64,000 nucleotides of DNA from Promethearchaeota archaeon. GTDB taxonomy: Archaea; Asgardarchaeota; Lokiarchaeia; Sigyniarchaeales; SOKP01. The position numbers and the translations under genes are program-made. Positions 44,115-52,684 of the stretch are shown here, in pieces. The notes under the pieces were generated by a model. It saw only the letters and a list, made by a program, of their open reading frames with translations. It did not search any database and was not told the DNA's origin. Numbering within the stretch: the stretch's first letter is position 1; the number at the start of each line of letters is the position of its first letter. Location of the stretch: assembly GCA_019057865.1 (NCBI GenBank), contig JAHLWP010000006.1, forward strand, positions 89,955 to 153,954, written 5' to 3'.

Positions 44115-46145
44115 ATGAATTCTCATGAAGATCTCTCAATTAAAAAGAGATTTGGAACTTGCTCAAAGGATTGTTATGGATCATGTGTATTTCAAGGTGT
44201 ATGGAACGATTTTGCTCCTGAACGTAAATTCTTATATGCTAAACCATCAACAACTCATCCTTTTACAAATGGATTTTTCTGCTCTAAATTAAATCATAGA
44301 GAAGATTTAATTTACCACTCAAAAAGGTTAAAAAAATCATTTATCCGTGATGGCCCAAAAGGAGAAAATAATTTTAAACCAATTACACTTGAAAATGCAT
44401 TAGACAAAATTAACAAAAAAGTATGTGATATACAAAATAAATATGGATCAACTTCTATTATTGCAGCATTTAGTGCAGGAAATTATGGATTATTATCAAG
44501 ATATGCTCCACTAAGATTTTTTGGAAAATTGGGAGCCAAGATTACATATGGAGGAATTTGTAATGAAGGAGGTTGTGCTGGACTTACTAAATTATTTGGA
44601 ACTTACTCAACAACGAATCCTTTTCAATTAATTAATCCTTCAACCAAATTAATTGTAGTTTGGGGGAGTGATCTTTCTAATAGAAATATACATGCATACT
44701 ATCTTGTCAAAAAAGCCATTGAGAACGGAGCAAAATTAGTCGTTATTGATTCTCGCTTTACACAGATAGCTCAAAAATCTGATCTCTTCATTCACACATA
44801 TCCTGGCACTGATCATCTGTTAGCTCAACTTATAATTAAATATTTAGTCTCATATAACTATGATAAAGAATTTTTGATACAAAATGTTGATAATTACAAT
44901 TTATTAATAGAAGAAGTTTTAAATATAGATGAGAGCAGGATTTTATCCCAACTTGGGAATAAAATTCAATCCATTAATAATTTTGTAAAATTATTGGTCG
45001 AAAATAGACATCATACAATTTTTAATGTTGGGTATGGCGTTCAGAAGGACTATTCCGGAGGGAGAATAGTCCAAACAATTGCTTTAATTCCAATAATCCT
45101 TGGTAATTTTGGAAAACCTGGTACTGGCCTGATTTACTCCCAAAGTGATTTTAATAATCGTTTTATTCCTCCACTTCTAGAATATATTGCCCAATCTTCT
45201 AAGCATTCAGCTATCCCAGGAATAAATTTGATAAATTTAGGTCATGCATTAATGTCTGAAGAATATAAATTACTTTTTATATACAATTTTAATCCAGCAA
45301 GTTCACTTCCAAATCAAAATCAAATAAGGCAATCTTTATCTAAAGAAGATTTATTTGTTGTTGTACAAGAATTATTTTTCAATGAAACCACAAAATATGC
45401 CGATATTGTTATCCCTTCAAAATTTGATTTAGAGTCTCATGATCTAATCACTCCTTATTATATTCCAGGGCTTTCTATCAATGAAGCAGGTCCATGTCCA
45501 TACCCCGATTGTTTATCAAATTACGAGCTCTATCAACGCTTAGCCAGGAAATTCGGATGGTTAAATGACTCTATTTTTCAAGAGGATGAGATGTCTATAA
45601 TACAGAATTGTTTAAAATTATTACCTTCAAATATACAAAAAAACATAAGAGCTCAAGGATATCATCTATTATTTAATCAGAATGATATACCTTTTAAGGA
45701 CTTATCTTTTCCAACCTCAAATGGGAGAATACAAGCATCTGGTTCCTACTTTCAATTTGGGAAAAATAAATTTTTTGAACGAAAGGAAAAAGAATTTTTC
45801 TTAATCTCTCCATCTCATAAATATTTTATACATTCGCAACTTGGACAAATAAATCATCAGTATTTAGAAGTATTTAAAAAAATATTTTTAAACAAAATTG
45901 ATATTGAAAATCTTGGTTTAGAAATAGGCGAAGAAGTACTAGTTTCAAATGAATATGGAAAATGTAAATATATTCTTGGAGAATTAATGTCACTGAAAAC
46001 AGGTATGGCATTGATATATTCAGGTTCACCATCAGCATCTAAAAGGAATTTGAATGTAAACTTTTTAACACCTGATATTCCTGAAGAATCAGGACTGTCA
46101 GGAGCGTATAATTCCGCTATTGTCACAATTAATAAGCTTAAATAA
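44115..46145 (+). CDS. Molybdopterin oxidoreductase, single-subunit type
   Basis: 676 residues. The N-terminal iron-sulfur motif is CSKDCYGSC...CSKL (C-x3-C-x3-C-x~40-C), as in the MopB superfamily. The active-site region GGICNEGGCAGLTKLFG holds two candidate Cys ligands for Mo or W; pterin-binding segments LIVVWGSDLSNRNIHAYYLV, LVVIDSRFTQIA and GNFGKPGTGLIY follow, and a C-terminal cofactor cap ends it. No twin-arginine signal, so it is cytoplasmic. Similar proteins reduce thiosulfate or S/N-oxides, or oxidise formate; the substrate cannot be told from sequence. No electron-transfer subunit is adjacent. Confidence 0.85.
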   Translation: MNSHEDLSIKKRFGTCSKDCYGSCVFQGVWNDFAPERKFLYAKPSTTHPFTNGFFCSKLNHREDLIYHSKRLKKSFIRDGPKGENNFKPITLENALDKINKKVCDIQNKYGSTSIIAAFSAGNYGLLSRYAPLRFFGKLGAKITYGGICNEGGCAGLTKLFGTYSTTNPFQLINPSTKLIVVWGSDLSNRNIHAYYLVKKAIENGAKLVVIDSRFTQIAQKSDLFIHTYPGTDHLLAQLIIKYLVSYNYDKEFLIQNVDNYNLLIEEVLNIDESRILSQLGNKIQSINNFVKLLVENRHHTIFNVGYGVQKDYSGGRIVQTIALIPIILGNFGKPGTGLIYSQSDFNNRFIPPLLEYIAQSSKHSAIPGINLINLGHALMSEEYKLLFIYNFNPASSLPNQNQIRQSLSKEDLFVVVQELFFNETTKYADIVIPSKFDLESHDLITPYYIPGLSINEAGPCPYPDCLSNYELYQRLARKFGWLNDSIFQEDEMSIIQNCLKLLPSNIQKNIRAQGYHLLFNQNDIPFKDLSFPTSNGRIQASGSYFQFGKNKFFERKEKEFFLISPSHKYFIHSQLGQINHQYLEVFKKIFLNKIDIENLGLEIGEEVLVSNEYGKCKYILGELMSLKTGMALIYSGSPSASKRNLNVNFLTPDIPEESGLSGAYNSAIVTINKLK

Positions 46146-46235
46146 ATGATATTATAAATAAATAATCTCAGATATAATGATAAAAAGTAATAAGATTTTA
46201 AATTTCTAAAGTATTAAATTCTTTTTAAATAATTT

Positions 46236-46769
46236 CTACTTCTTTTTTTTGATAAAAGCGATATCTCCAAGCGAAGAACCACTTGATTTTTTCATATACT
46301 TACTACTATTTACACTTGTTTCGATTTCATCAACTTTTTTCAATAATTTTATATGATAAATTTCTTCAATTTTATTTGCTAATTTTATTGTAGGTTCAGC
46401 TTTACCAGCTTCAATTCTGCGTAATAGTGAGGGTTTTTCATTTAACTTTTGGGCAAATTGTTCTTGATTAAGATTGCAGGAATTTCGGGTGTTTCTGATT
46501 CTCTTAGAATAATCCGGAACTATTTCAACATTATCAAATAAATCTTGTTTAGTTTTGGATTTTTTAGAAGTGGATGTTGATTGATTATAATTTGATTTAT
46601 TTAAATGAGATATTTTTTGCCTTTCATAGATTTTAGTACCATATTGAGCACAGCTTTGGCATACAACGATCTTTGCACCCTCAAGTAAAACATATTGTCC
46701 TTTTCCCCATATTATACCTCCACAAATGGGACATTCCTTACTGTTATTACCAGTTCCTTTTTTCGACAT
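46236..46769 (-). CDS. MBF1 homolog (zinc ribbon plus HTH)
   Basis: 177 residues. N-terminal zinc ribbon CPICGG...CQSCAQ, a basic Ser/Lys-rich linker, then a XRE-type helix-turn-helix (RIRNTRNSCNLNQEQFAQKL, then KPSLLRRIEAGKAEPTIKLA). This is the layout of archaeal multiprotein bridging factor 1, associated with translation and general transcription. It is divergent from PAN; 243 bases lie between. Confidence 0.92.
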   Translation of the reverse strand: MSKKGTGNNSKECPICGGIIWGKGQYVLLEGAKIVVCQSCAQYGTKIYERQKISHLNKSNYNQSTSTSKKSKTKQDLFDNVEIVPDYSKRIRNTRNSCNLNQEQFAQKLNEKPSLLRRIEAGKAEPTIKLANKIEEIYHIKLLKKVDEIETSVNSSKYMKKSSGSSLGDIAFIKKKK

Positions 46770-47012
46770 ATTTGAACCTTAAATGATCTTATGAATATTA
46801 TACTTATAAAATTGGAATAAGAACTCTTATAATTTATTGTTTTAATGGGTAATTATTATAAAATATAATATATAAATTTTTTAAAAGTCGAGATTTCTCT
46901 ACGATAATAAAGTTACAACCTTAAATTTAAATGATTAGAAGTTTATTAATATTTTAAGAAATTTTCTTAAAAAAATTAAAATTACTGTAAGAAATGAAGG
47001 GGTATATTCTAT

Positions 47013-48221
47013 TTGACAACAACAAAAGATAGAAGAAAAAAAGAAGAAACTAAAGATGGAGAATATCTAATTACTTATACAAGACATCTAGAAAAAAGAC
47101 TGAGAAATTTAGAAACAGAAAAGCAGCTGCTAGATGCTGAACGTTTAAGATTAGAACAAGAATTACATAGTTTAAGAAATGAAATTGATAGATTAAGAGA
47201 ACCACCACTTGTTTCCGCAACTATTATCGATTTTTTAGATGATAAAGGAAGAGCTATAGTCAAGAGTTCAACTGGACCTAGTTTTGTTGTTAATGCTAGC
47301 AGAAAAGTAAGAAATGAAAAATTAACTCCTGGTATGAGAGTTGCTTTAAATCAAAGAACATTTGCTATTATGGAAATTTTGCCTACAAAATTGGATCCAT
47401 TTGTAAAAGGTATGGAAGTAATAGATTCAATTCCAGATATATCATATGCAGATGTTGGTGGACTTGAATACCAAATGCAAGAAGTAAGAGAAACTGTAGA
47501 ATTACCACTCAAGAAACCAGAACTATTTAAAAGAATAGGTATTGATCCTCCTAAAGGAGTTTTGCTTTATGGAGCTCCTGGTACTGGAAAAACTTTATTA
47601 GCAAAAGCAGTTGCTCATGAAACAGAAGCTACATTTATAAGAATTATAGGATCTGAGCTAGTTCAAAAATTTATTGGTGAAGGTGCTCGATTAGTGAGAG
47701 AGATATTTAATCTAGCAAAACAAAAAGCCCCAACAATACTATTTATAGATGAATTAGACGCAATTGGTTCTCAAAGACTAAAAATAGCCACATCTGGTGA
47801 TAGAGAAGTACAAAGAACACTAATGCAATTACTAAGTGAATTGGACGGGTTTGAACAGAGAGGAGATGTTAAAATTATAGGTGCTACAAATAGAGTAGAT
47901 ATATTAGACCCCGCATTATTAAGACCTGGAAGATTTGATAGAATGATTAATTTTCCAATTCCAGACGAGAGAGCAAGAGAAGTCATTTTCAAAATTCATA
48001 CAAGCGGTTTGAATACTGAAGATAAGATAGATTTCAAAAGATTAGTAAATCTAACAGAGGGAGCGACTGGAGCAGATATTAAAGCGATTGCTACAGAAGC
48101 CGGAATGTTTGCAATAAGAAAGGAGGCAGAAATGATTGTTTTTAGCGACTTTCTAGATGCAATAAGTAAAGTGATGAATAAGATTAAAGACGCATCTATT
48201 GAATCTCGACTTTATTCCTAA
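47013..48221 (+). CDS. pan: Proteasome-activating nucleotidase (PAN)
   Basis: 402 residues from TTG 47013. N-terminal coiled coil (YTRHLEKRLRNLETEKQLLD), OB domain, then AAA+ core: YGAPGTGKTLLAKAVAHETE (Walker A), TILFIDELDAIGSQRL (Walker B), GATNRVDILDPALLRPGRFD (sensor 1 and Arg finger). The C-terminus is RLYS, a hydrophobic-Tyr-X motif that opens the 20S gate. PAN unfolds substrates for the archaeal proteasome. No proteasome subunit is in the window. Confidence 0.96.
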   Translation: MTTTKDRRKKEETKDGEYLITYTRHLEKRLRNLETEKQLLDAERLRLEQELHSLRNEIDRLREPPLVSATIIDFLDDKGRAIVKSSTGPSFVVNASRKVRNEKLTPGMRVALNQRTFAIMEILPTKLDPFVKGMEVIDSIPDISYADVGGLEYQMQEVRETVELPLKKPELFKRIGIDPPKGVLLYGAPGTGKTLLAKAVAHETEATFIRIIGSELVQKFIGEGARLVREIFNLAKQKAPTILFIDELDAIGSQRLKIATSGDREVQRTLMQLLSELDGFEQRGDVKIIGATNRVDILDPALLRPGRFDRMINFPIPDERAREVIFKIHTSGLNTEDKIDFKRLVNLTEGATGADIKAIATEAGMFAIRKEAEMIVFSDFLDAISKVMNKIKDASIESRLYS

Positions 48222-48290
48222 TAATCTAATTTTATATTAACTATTTATTCCCTAAACTCTTTTTTAAAGTAACAAATATTTGATGTTAAA

Positions 48291-48782
48291 ATGGGAACTG
48301 AAATTTTACTAGACTTAAGAAAAATTAAAGGCATTTCTGATTATCAATTTGGAACCGATATAACTGATATCTTATTTAATGATATTAAAAATATTCGCAT
48401 TGAACGATCAAAAAACACAAATAGAATTAGATATATTTATTATAAGAATAACTTATTACTCACATTAAAGCCTAAGAACGGTTTTTTTACATTAAGTTTA
48501 TACTCTGCTAAAAAAATAATTGAAAACTGTAGAACTCCGAGATTAAGAGTTGTAGTATTAAGTGATATCTCAGAATTTATTAAAAAAGGTAGAAATGTCT
48601 TTTGTAAACATGTTGTTGAGATTGATGATATATTAAGGCCACTAGATGAGGTTATTATTGTAAATCAAGATGATGAGTTATTAGCTATAGGTAGATTAAA
48701 AATTCCTGTTCCTTGTATAAAATCTTTTTCGAGTGGTATTGCTATAAATGTTAGAAAAGGAGTCCATAAATCAAAAATATAA
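48291..48782 (+). CDS. PUA-domain RNA-binding protein
   Basis: 163 residues. The C-terminal 85 form a PUA domain: LRVVVLSDISEFIKKGRNVF, CKHVVEIDDILRPLDEVIIV, LAIGRLKIP and VRKGVHKSKI. The N-terminal half (SDYQFGTDITDILFNDIKNI) is a preceding alpha/beta domain, as in archaeal homologs of archaeosine-tRNA enzymes and other PUA-only proteins. It probably binds tRNA or rRNA. It is followed closely by NAC-alpha on the same strand, suggesting a translation-related unit. Confidence 0.85.
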   Translation: MGTEILLDLRKIKGISDYQFGTDITDILFNDIKNIRIERSKNTNRIRYIYYKNNLLLTLKPKNGFFTLSLYSAKKIIENCRTPRLRVVVLSDISEFIKKGRNVFCKHVVEIDDILRPLDEVIIVNQDDELLAIGRLKIPVPCIKSFSSGIAINVRKGVHKSKI

Positions 48783-48833
48783 ATTTCAATTAATTATATA
48801 ATTATTAGATAAATAACCTATATTGTGATAAAA

Positions 48834-49313
48834 ATGGTAAAACTACCAAAAGAAATGCAAGAAAAACAAAAAAGTAAACCAAAAAGACCTCAGACCGTTA
48901 AACACCGAGATGGATCACAATTTGGATCAAGGCAGATGCGTAGAAAAATGGCACAACAGGGTATAGAAATGGATCAGGTAGATGCAACTAGAGTAATAAT
49001 TGAAAGTTCCGATAAAACATTAGTTATTAATCAACCGGAAGTGATTTTAATGAAGCAAGCTGGTCAAGAAATATATCAGGTAATCGGAGAAACAGAAGAA
49101 TTCTTGCCAGATGAGATAACTATTTCAGAACAGGAGAAAAGATTAGAAGCAGAACCTTTAGATGAATCTGAAATAAAACCTACAATAACTGAAAATGATA
49201 TAATGTTAGTTGCTGCACAAGCAAATGTAGATCCAAAAGAAGCAGAATCTGTATTAAGAGATTGTAATGGAGACATTGCTAAAGCTATTCTGTTCTTAAA
49301 GAATAGACCTTAA
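48834..49313 (+). CDS. nac: Nascent polypeptide-associated complex alpha (aNAC) with UBA domain
   Basis: 159 residues from ATG 48834. GTGAT just upstream fits the anti-Shine-Dalgarno sequence, so I treat it as the ribosome-binding site rather than as an earlier GTG start at 48825. The NAC domain is seen in VDATRVIIESSDKTLVINQP then VILMKQAGQEIYQVIGETEE; the C-terminal UBA domain is ITENDIMLVAAQANVDPKEA to GDIAKAILFL. Archaeal NAC-alpha forms homodimers at the ribosome exit tunnel. A basic N-terminal tail (KPKRPQTVKHRDGSQFGSRQ) could contact rRNA. Confidence 0.92.
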   Translation: MVKLPKEMQEKQKSKPKRPQTVKHRDGSQFGSRQMRRKMAQQGIEMDQVDATRVIIESSDKTLVINQPEVILMKQAGQEIYQVIGETEEFLPDEITISEQEKRLEAEPLDESEIKPTITENDIMLVAAQANVDPKEAESVLRDCNGDIAKAILFLKNRP

Positions 49314-49401
49314 TTGAATATTTATTTTAATTAACTCAAAAAATAAAAATTAAGAATAATAAAAATTTATATTATTAAAGAATCATAAATTATAATCTAA
49401 T

Positions 49402-49755
49402 ATGTCAAAATTTAAGAAAAAACGCATTATACAACCAACTAATAGGTATGAAATAGATATTAGATTTGAGAAAATTATACAATTTTCTGGATGGTTTTTT
49501 CTATTCGCTTTGGGGGGATTTGTTGGTGTTTGGATACTTTTTGATATCTTTTTAGGAGCAATTGACATAACGATAGGTGCTATGTCGTTTAGCCTAATAA
49601 TTTTTTTAGGAACTAATTCTGCCTTAAGTTTTGGATTGGCAACAAAAATAAAAAATAATAGGGATAAGAAAAAGGATTTTTTTTATGATTGGTTGTTAGG
49701 GGAATTCTTTTTCTGTATGTTTGCGATTTTTGCTGTTGCGGTATATGTGTGGTAA
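49402..49755 (+). CDS. Three-helix membrane protein, unknown
   Basis: 117 residues. A basic N-terminal tail is followed by membrane helices FSGWFFLFALGGFVGVWILF, ITIGAMSFSLIIFLGTNSAL and LGEFFFCMFAIFAVAVYVW; a charged cytoplasmic-looking loop (KIKNNRDKKKDFF) sits between the last two. No family is recognised. It ends 41 bases from the convergent cupin gene. Confidence 0.55.
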   Translation: MSKFKKKRIIQPTNRYEIDIRFEKIIQFSGWFFLFALGGFVGVWILFDIFLGAIDITIGAMSFSLIIFLGTNSALSFGLATKIKNNRDKKKDFFYDWLLGEFFFCMFAIFAVAVYVW

Positions 49756-49796
49756 ATTTATATCTCAAAATCTTACTTCTAACAATAAATTGGATT

Positions 49797-50126
49797 TTAT
49801 TTATAATCATCTCTAGAAGGATTAAAGACATCAATAACCTCAGCATCTTCTAAAATAGACGCACCATGCTTTTCGTTTGAATTAAAAACGTAGCTATCAC
49901 CCTCTTTCGCAATAAATTCACTATCTTCAGTAAAAAATTTTAGTTTCCCACTGATTATGTATCCAATTTGAGTTTCTTTATGGTTATGGAGAGGAATTTC
50001 AGCCCCTTTTTTGAGTATAAATAAACAGAGCATCAGATCATTGTTATATATTAATGTTCTTCGGTAAATTCCTTCTAAAGCTTTTATTGGTTGAACCTCA
50101 TTTTTATTAACTGTATATCTCTTCAT
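49797..50126 (-). CDS. Single-domain cupin
   Basis: About 109 residues from ATG 50126 (an upstream ATG at 50156 would add ten). Cupin motif 1 is PLHNHKETQIGYIISGKLKF (His-x-His...Glu...Gly) and motif 2 is GDSYVFNSNEKHGASIL, with the third metal His. The barrel is complete. Small cupins bind a metal and sugars or small ligands, or act as isomerases; the function is not predictable here. Confidence 0.85.
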   Translation of the reverse strand: MKRYTVNKNEVQPIKALEGIYRRTLIYNNDLMLCLFILKKGAEIPLHNHKETQIGYIISGKLKFFTEDSEFIAKEGDSYVFNSNEKHGASILEDAEVIDVFNPSRDDYK

Positions 50127-50156
50127 GTAAGAATAACCTTTAATGTTAGTTCTCAA

Positions 50157-50548
50157 ATTTTTTTATTTAAATATACTCATAATTACTTCTTATAAAATTT
50201 TTTTTGATAATTCAATAAAAAATACTAATTTGACGACAAATTTACAAGTAAATTGGAATCACATAGATACAGTATAACATTTTAGAATCAGTCTGAAAAT
50301 TAAACATTTTTTTCGTAATTTAAATAGCCAAGTTATCAAATTTCAAATAAGGAGTTAATAAATTAAATTTAAATTGAAAAAACAAATAAATTTTTATATC
50401 AAAAGAGGTAAAATATTAACGATAATAAACATTAAATAATTCTTTTGATTCAGTTCATATTGCCGACAAAATTATTTGATTGTTAGCCTAATATTATGCC
50501 TTTTTATTGTATAAGAATAGAAAAAAATTAAAAATGTGATGGTTTAAA
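50157..50548. other. Intergenic gap before nrdD
   Basis: 392 bases, very AT-rich, between the divergent cupin and nrdD genes. I see no open frame of substance, no tRNA and no clear riboswitch. The run ATGTGATGG just before the TTG start of nrdD resembles a GTGAT ribosome-binding site. TATA-like stretches are too common in this DNA to single one out. NrdR-type boxes were not recognisable. Confidence 0.3.
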
Positions 50549-52684
50549 TTGGTTTTGGTTCCAAATTCTGAAACTGTAAAAGATAAAAAAGAAGAAAATT
50601 TAAAAAGTAATTTATTAAAAAATTTATTACCGAGAGTTTTTAGAACTGAAGGCGACGTAGTATCCTTTGATCCGTTAAAAATTGAACAAAGTATTATTAG
50701 AGAAACAGGATTAGATAAAGAGGCAGCTGATAAGATCACTGAATTTGTGGTGAGAAGAATTATCTCATCTGGTATTCGTTTTCTCTCTGGCCCTCATATT
50801 AGAGAAATAGTATGTTCTATCTTATCAGAACAACATTTTGAAGAGGAAAGAAAGTTATATACTAGAATTGGAATGCCATTAATGGATTATGAAGCTATTT
50901 TAGAGAATGGTGTTAATGAAAATGCAAATCAAGATATGAATCCAGAAAGTATCCATCATTGGGCAGCAAATAGAATATCAGATGAATATGCCCTATTAAG
51001 GATTTTAGATTCAGAAGAAGCTCACGCCCATCTTTATGGAGATATTCATATTCATATGCTCCGTTATTTCGATTTACGTCCATTCTGTCAGGAATGGGAT
51101 CCTAGGTTAATTCTTGAACATGGTTTACCTCCAGTTGATAGTTGGGCCCATTGTAGCAGATCTGGTCCAGCAGGAAGCTTGCGGGTAGCTGTTACTCACC
51201 TGGCAAAATGGTTAGGCATCATTCAGGGTGAATTTTCAGGTGGTCAAGGCTATGATTATATTACAACCTTTTTGGCACCATATGCTAAACAAGTTTCTGA
51301 TAGAGAAATTGAACAATCTTTGCAGTGTTTAATTTTTGAGACAAATCAAATTTTTGCTGCAAGAGGTGGTCAAGTGCCTTTTACCTCTATTTCTTGTACT
51401 CCTACTGTTCCAAAGGGTTTGTTAGATATTCCTGCTGTTGGACCTCATGGAAAAATAGTTGGAAAATATGGGGATTATAAGGACGAATGCCTCAAATTAT
51501 TTGATGCCTTAACTGATGTCTATATTCAAGGTGATTATAATGGTAAGCTTTTTGCTTTTCCTAAACATGAAATTAAAATAAAGAAGGATTGGCTAAAGGA
51601 ATTTGAATCATCTTATCTAAAAATTATGGAAGAAGTCGCGACAATGGGAACTCCATATTTTCTTAACATGTGTCCAGATTGGATGCCAGATGAAATTCAT
51701 AGTCAATGTTGCAGAAAATTTCTAAGTGGTAATCAAATTATTGAGCAATGTATTCTTGATCCTGATAAGAGGGAAACAACAAATATATGGGACAATTATG
51801 TTACAATTGGTTCACTACAAAGTGTAAGTTTAAATCTTCCTCGGTATGCTTATTTATCTGAAAATGAAGATAACTATTTCATAATATTGGATGAGAAAAT
51901 GGAGCTTTCTGCTAGAATTCTACGTAAAAAATGGAATTTAATGGAAAAAAGATTGAAAACTGGACATTTACCTCTCTGTAGTGGTAAAATTAATGGCAAG
52001 CCGATTTTCAATATAAAAGATCAGAACGTTTCAATAGGGTTTACAGGATTAAATGAAGCAGTTAAAAGTTTAACTGGCTATGAATTACATGAAGATGATA
52101 CCTCTTATGAATTGGGGAAAAAAATCTTAAATTATATGGTTGCAAAATGTAATTCCATGACAGAAAGGGATAAAAAATCCTATTCTCTTTGGGAACAACC
52201 TAGTGAACAGGCAGCTAGTCGCCTAGCAAGATTGGATTTAAGACATTTTCCAAAAAAAGCTATTGTTCAATCATCTGGCAATTCTGCTTATTACACTAAT
52301 TCAGATCACTTCAGATATGATGCCGATATCTCATTATCAGAAAGAATTATAAAACAGGGGGATTTCCATCCAATAGTAAATGGTGGTGTAATAACACATA
52401 TTTGGCTTGGAGAGCAAAAGCCAGATATTAATGGTTTATGGGAACTTACGAAGAATATTTGTCTAAATACAAATACAGCATACTTTACTTATACGATAGA
52501 TTTTACATATTGTCCATCATGTAAGAGAATGTTCCGAGGTGGGCAATTTTCTTGTCCTCAATGCCATTCAGTGGATGTAAAGGTATATTCTAGAATAACT
52601 GGTTATTATAGCGATGTAAGTAGGTATAATCCAGGGAAAAAGGCTGAATGGGAATCAAGAAAAAGATATAATTTATTTAATTAA
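50549..52684 (+). CDS. nrdD: Anaerobic ribonucleoside-triphosphate reductase NrdD
   Basis: 711 residues from TTG 50549. N-terminal ATP-cone (VVSFDPLKIEQSIIRETGLD, then GIRFLSGPHIREIV), a substrate-side thiyl loop RGGQVPFTSISC, and a C-terminal zinc site CPSC...CPQC followed by the glycyl-radical motif SRITGYYSDVSRYNPGKKAE. It reduces ribonucleotides without oxygen using a glycyl radical installed by the radical-SAM partner NrdG. No NrdG is adjacent, and the radical SAM proteins in this window do not look like NrdG. This indicates an anaerobic lifestyle. Confidence 0.95.
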   Translation: MVLVPNSETVKDKKEENLKSNLLKNLLPRVFRTEGDVVSFDPLKIEQSIIRETGLDKEAADKITEFVVRRIISSGIRFLSGPHIREIVCSILSEQHFEEERKLYTRIGMPLMDYEAILENGVNENANQDMNPESIHHWAANRISDEYALLRILDSEEAHAHLYGDIHIHMLRYFDLRPFCQEWDPRLILEHGLPPVDSWAHCSRSGPAGSLRVAVTHLAKWLGIIQGEFSGGQGYDYITTFLAPYAKQVSDREIEQSLQCLIFETNQIFAARGGQVPFTSISCTPTVPKGLLDIPAVGPHGKIVGKYGDYKDECLKLFDALTDVYIQGDYNGKLFAFPKHEIKIKKDWLKEFESSYLKIMEEVATMGTPYFLNMCPDWMPDEIHSQCCRKFLSGNQIIEQCILDPDKRETTNIWDNYVTIGSLQSVSLNLPRYAYLSENEDNYFIILDEKMELSARILRKKWNLMEKRLKTGHLPLCSGKINGKPIFNIKDQNVSIGFTGLNEAVKSLTGYELHEDDTSYELGKKILNYMVAKCNSMTERDKKSYSLWEQPSEQAASRLARLDLRHFPKKAIVQSSGNSAYYTNSDHFRYDADISLSERIIKQGDFHPIVNGGVITHIWLGEQKPDINGLWELTKNICLNTNTAYFTYTIDFTYCPSCKRMFRGGQFSCPQCHSVDVKVYSRITGYYSDVSRYNPGKKAEWESRKRYNLFN

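Noticed and set aside
48825..48833. GTG 48825 as the start of NAC-alpha
   Set aside because: GTGAT is better explained as the ribosome-binding site for the ATG at 48834, and the extra three residues add nothing conserved.
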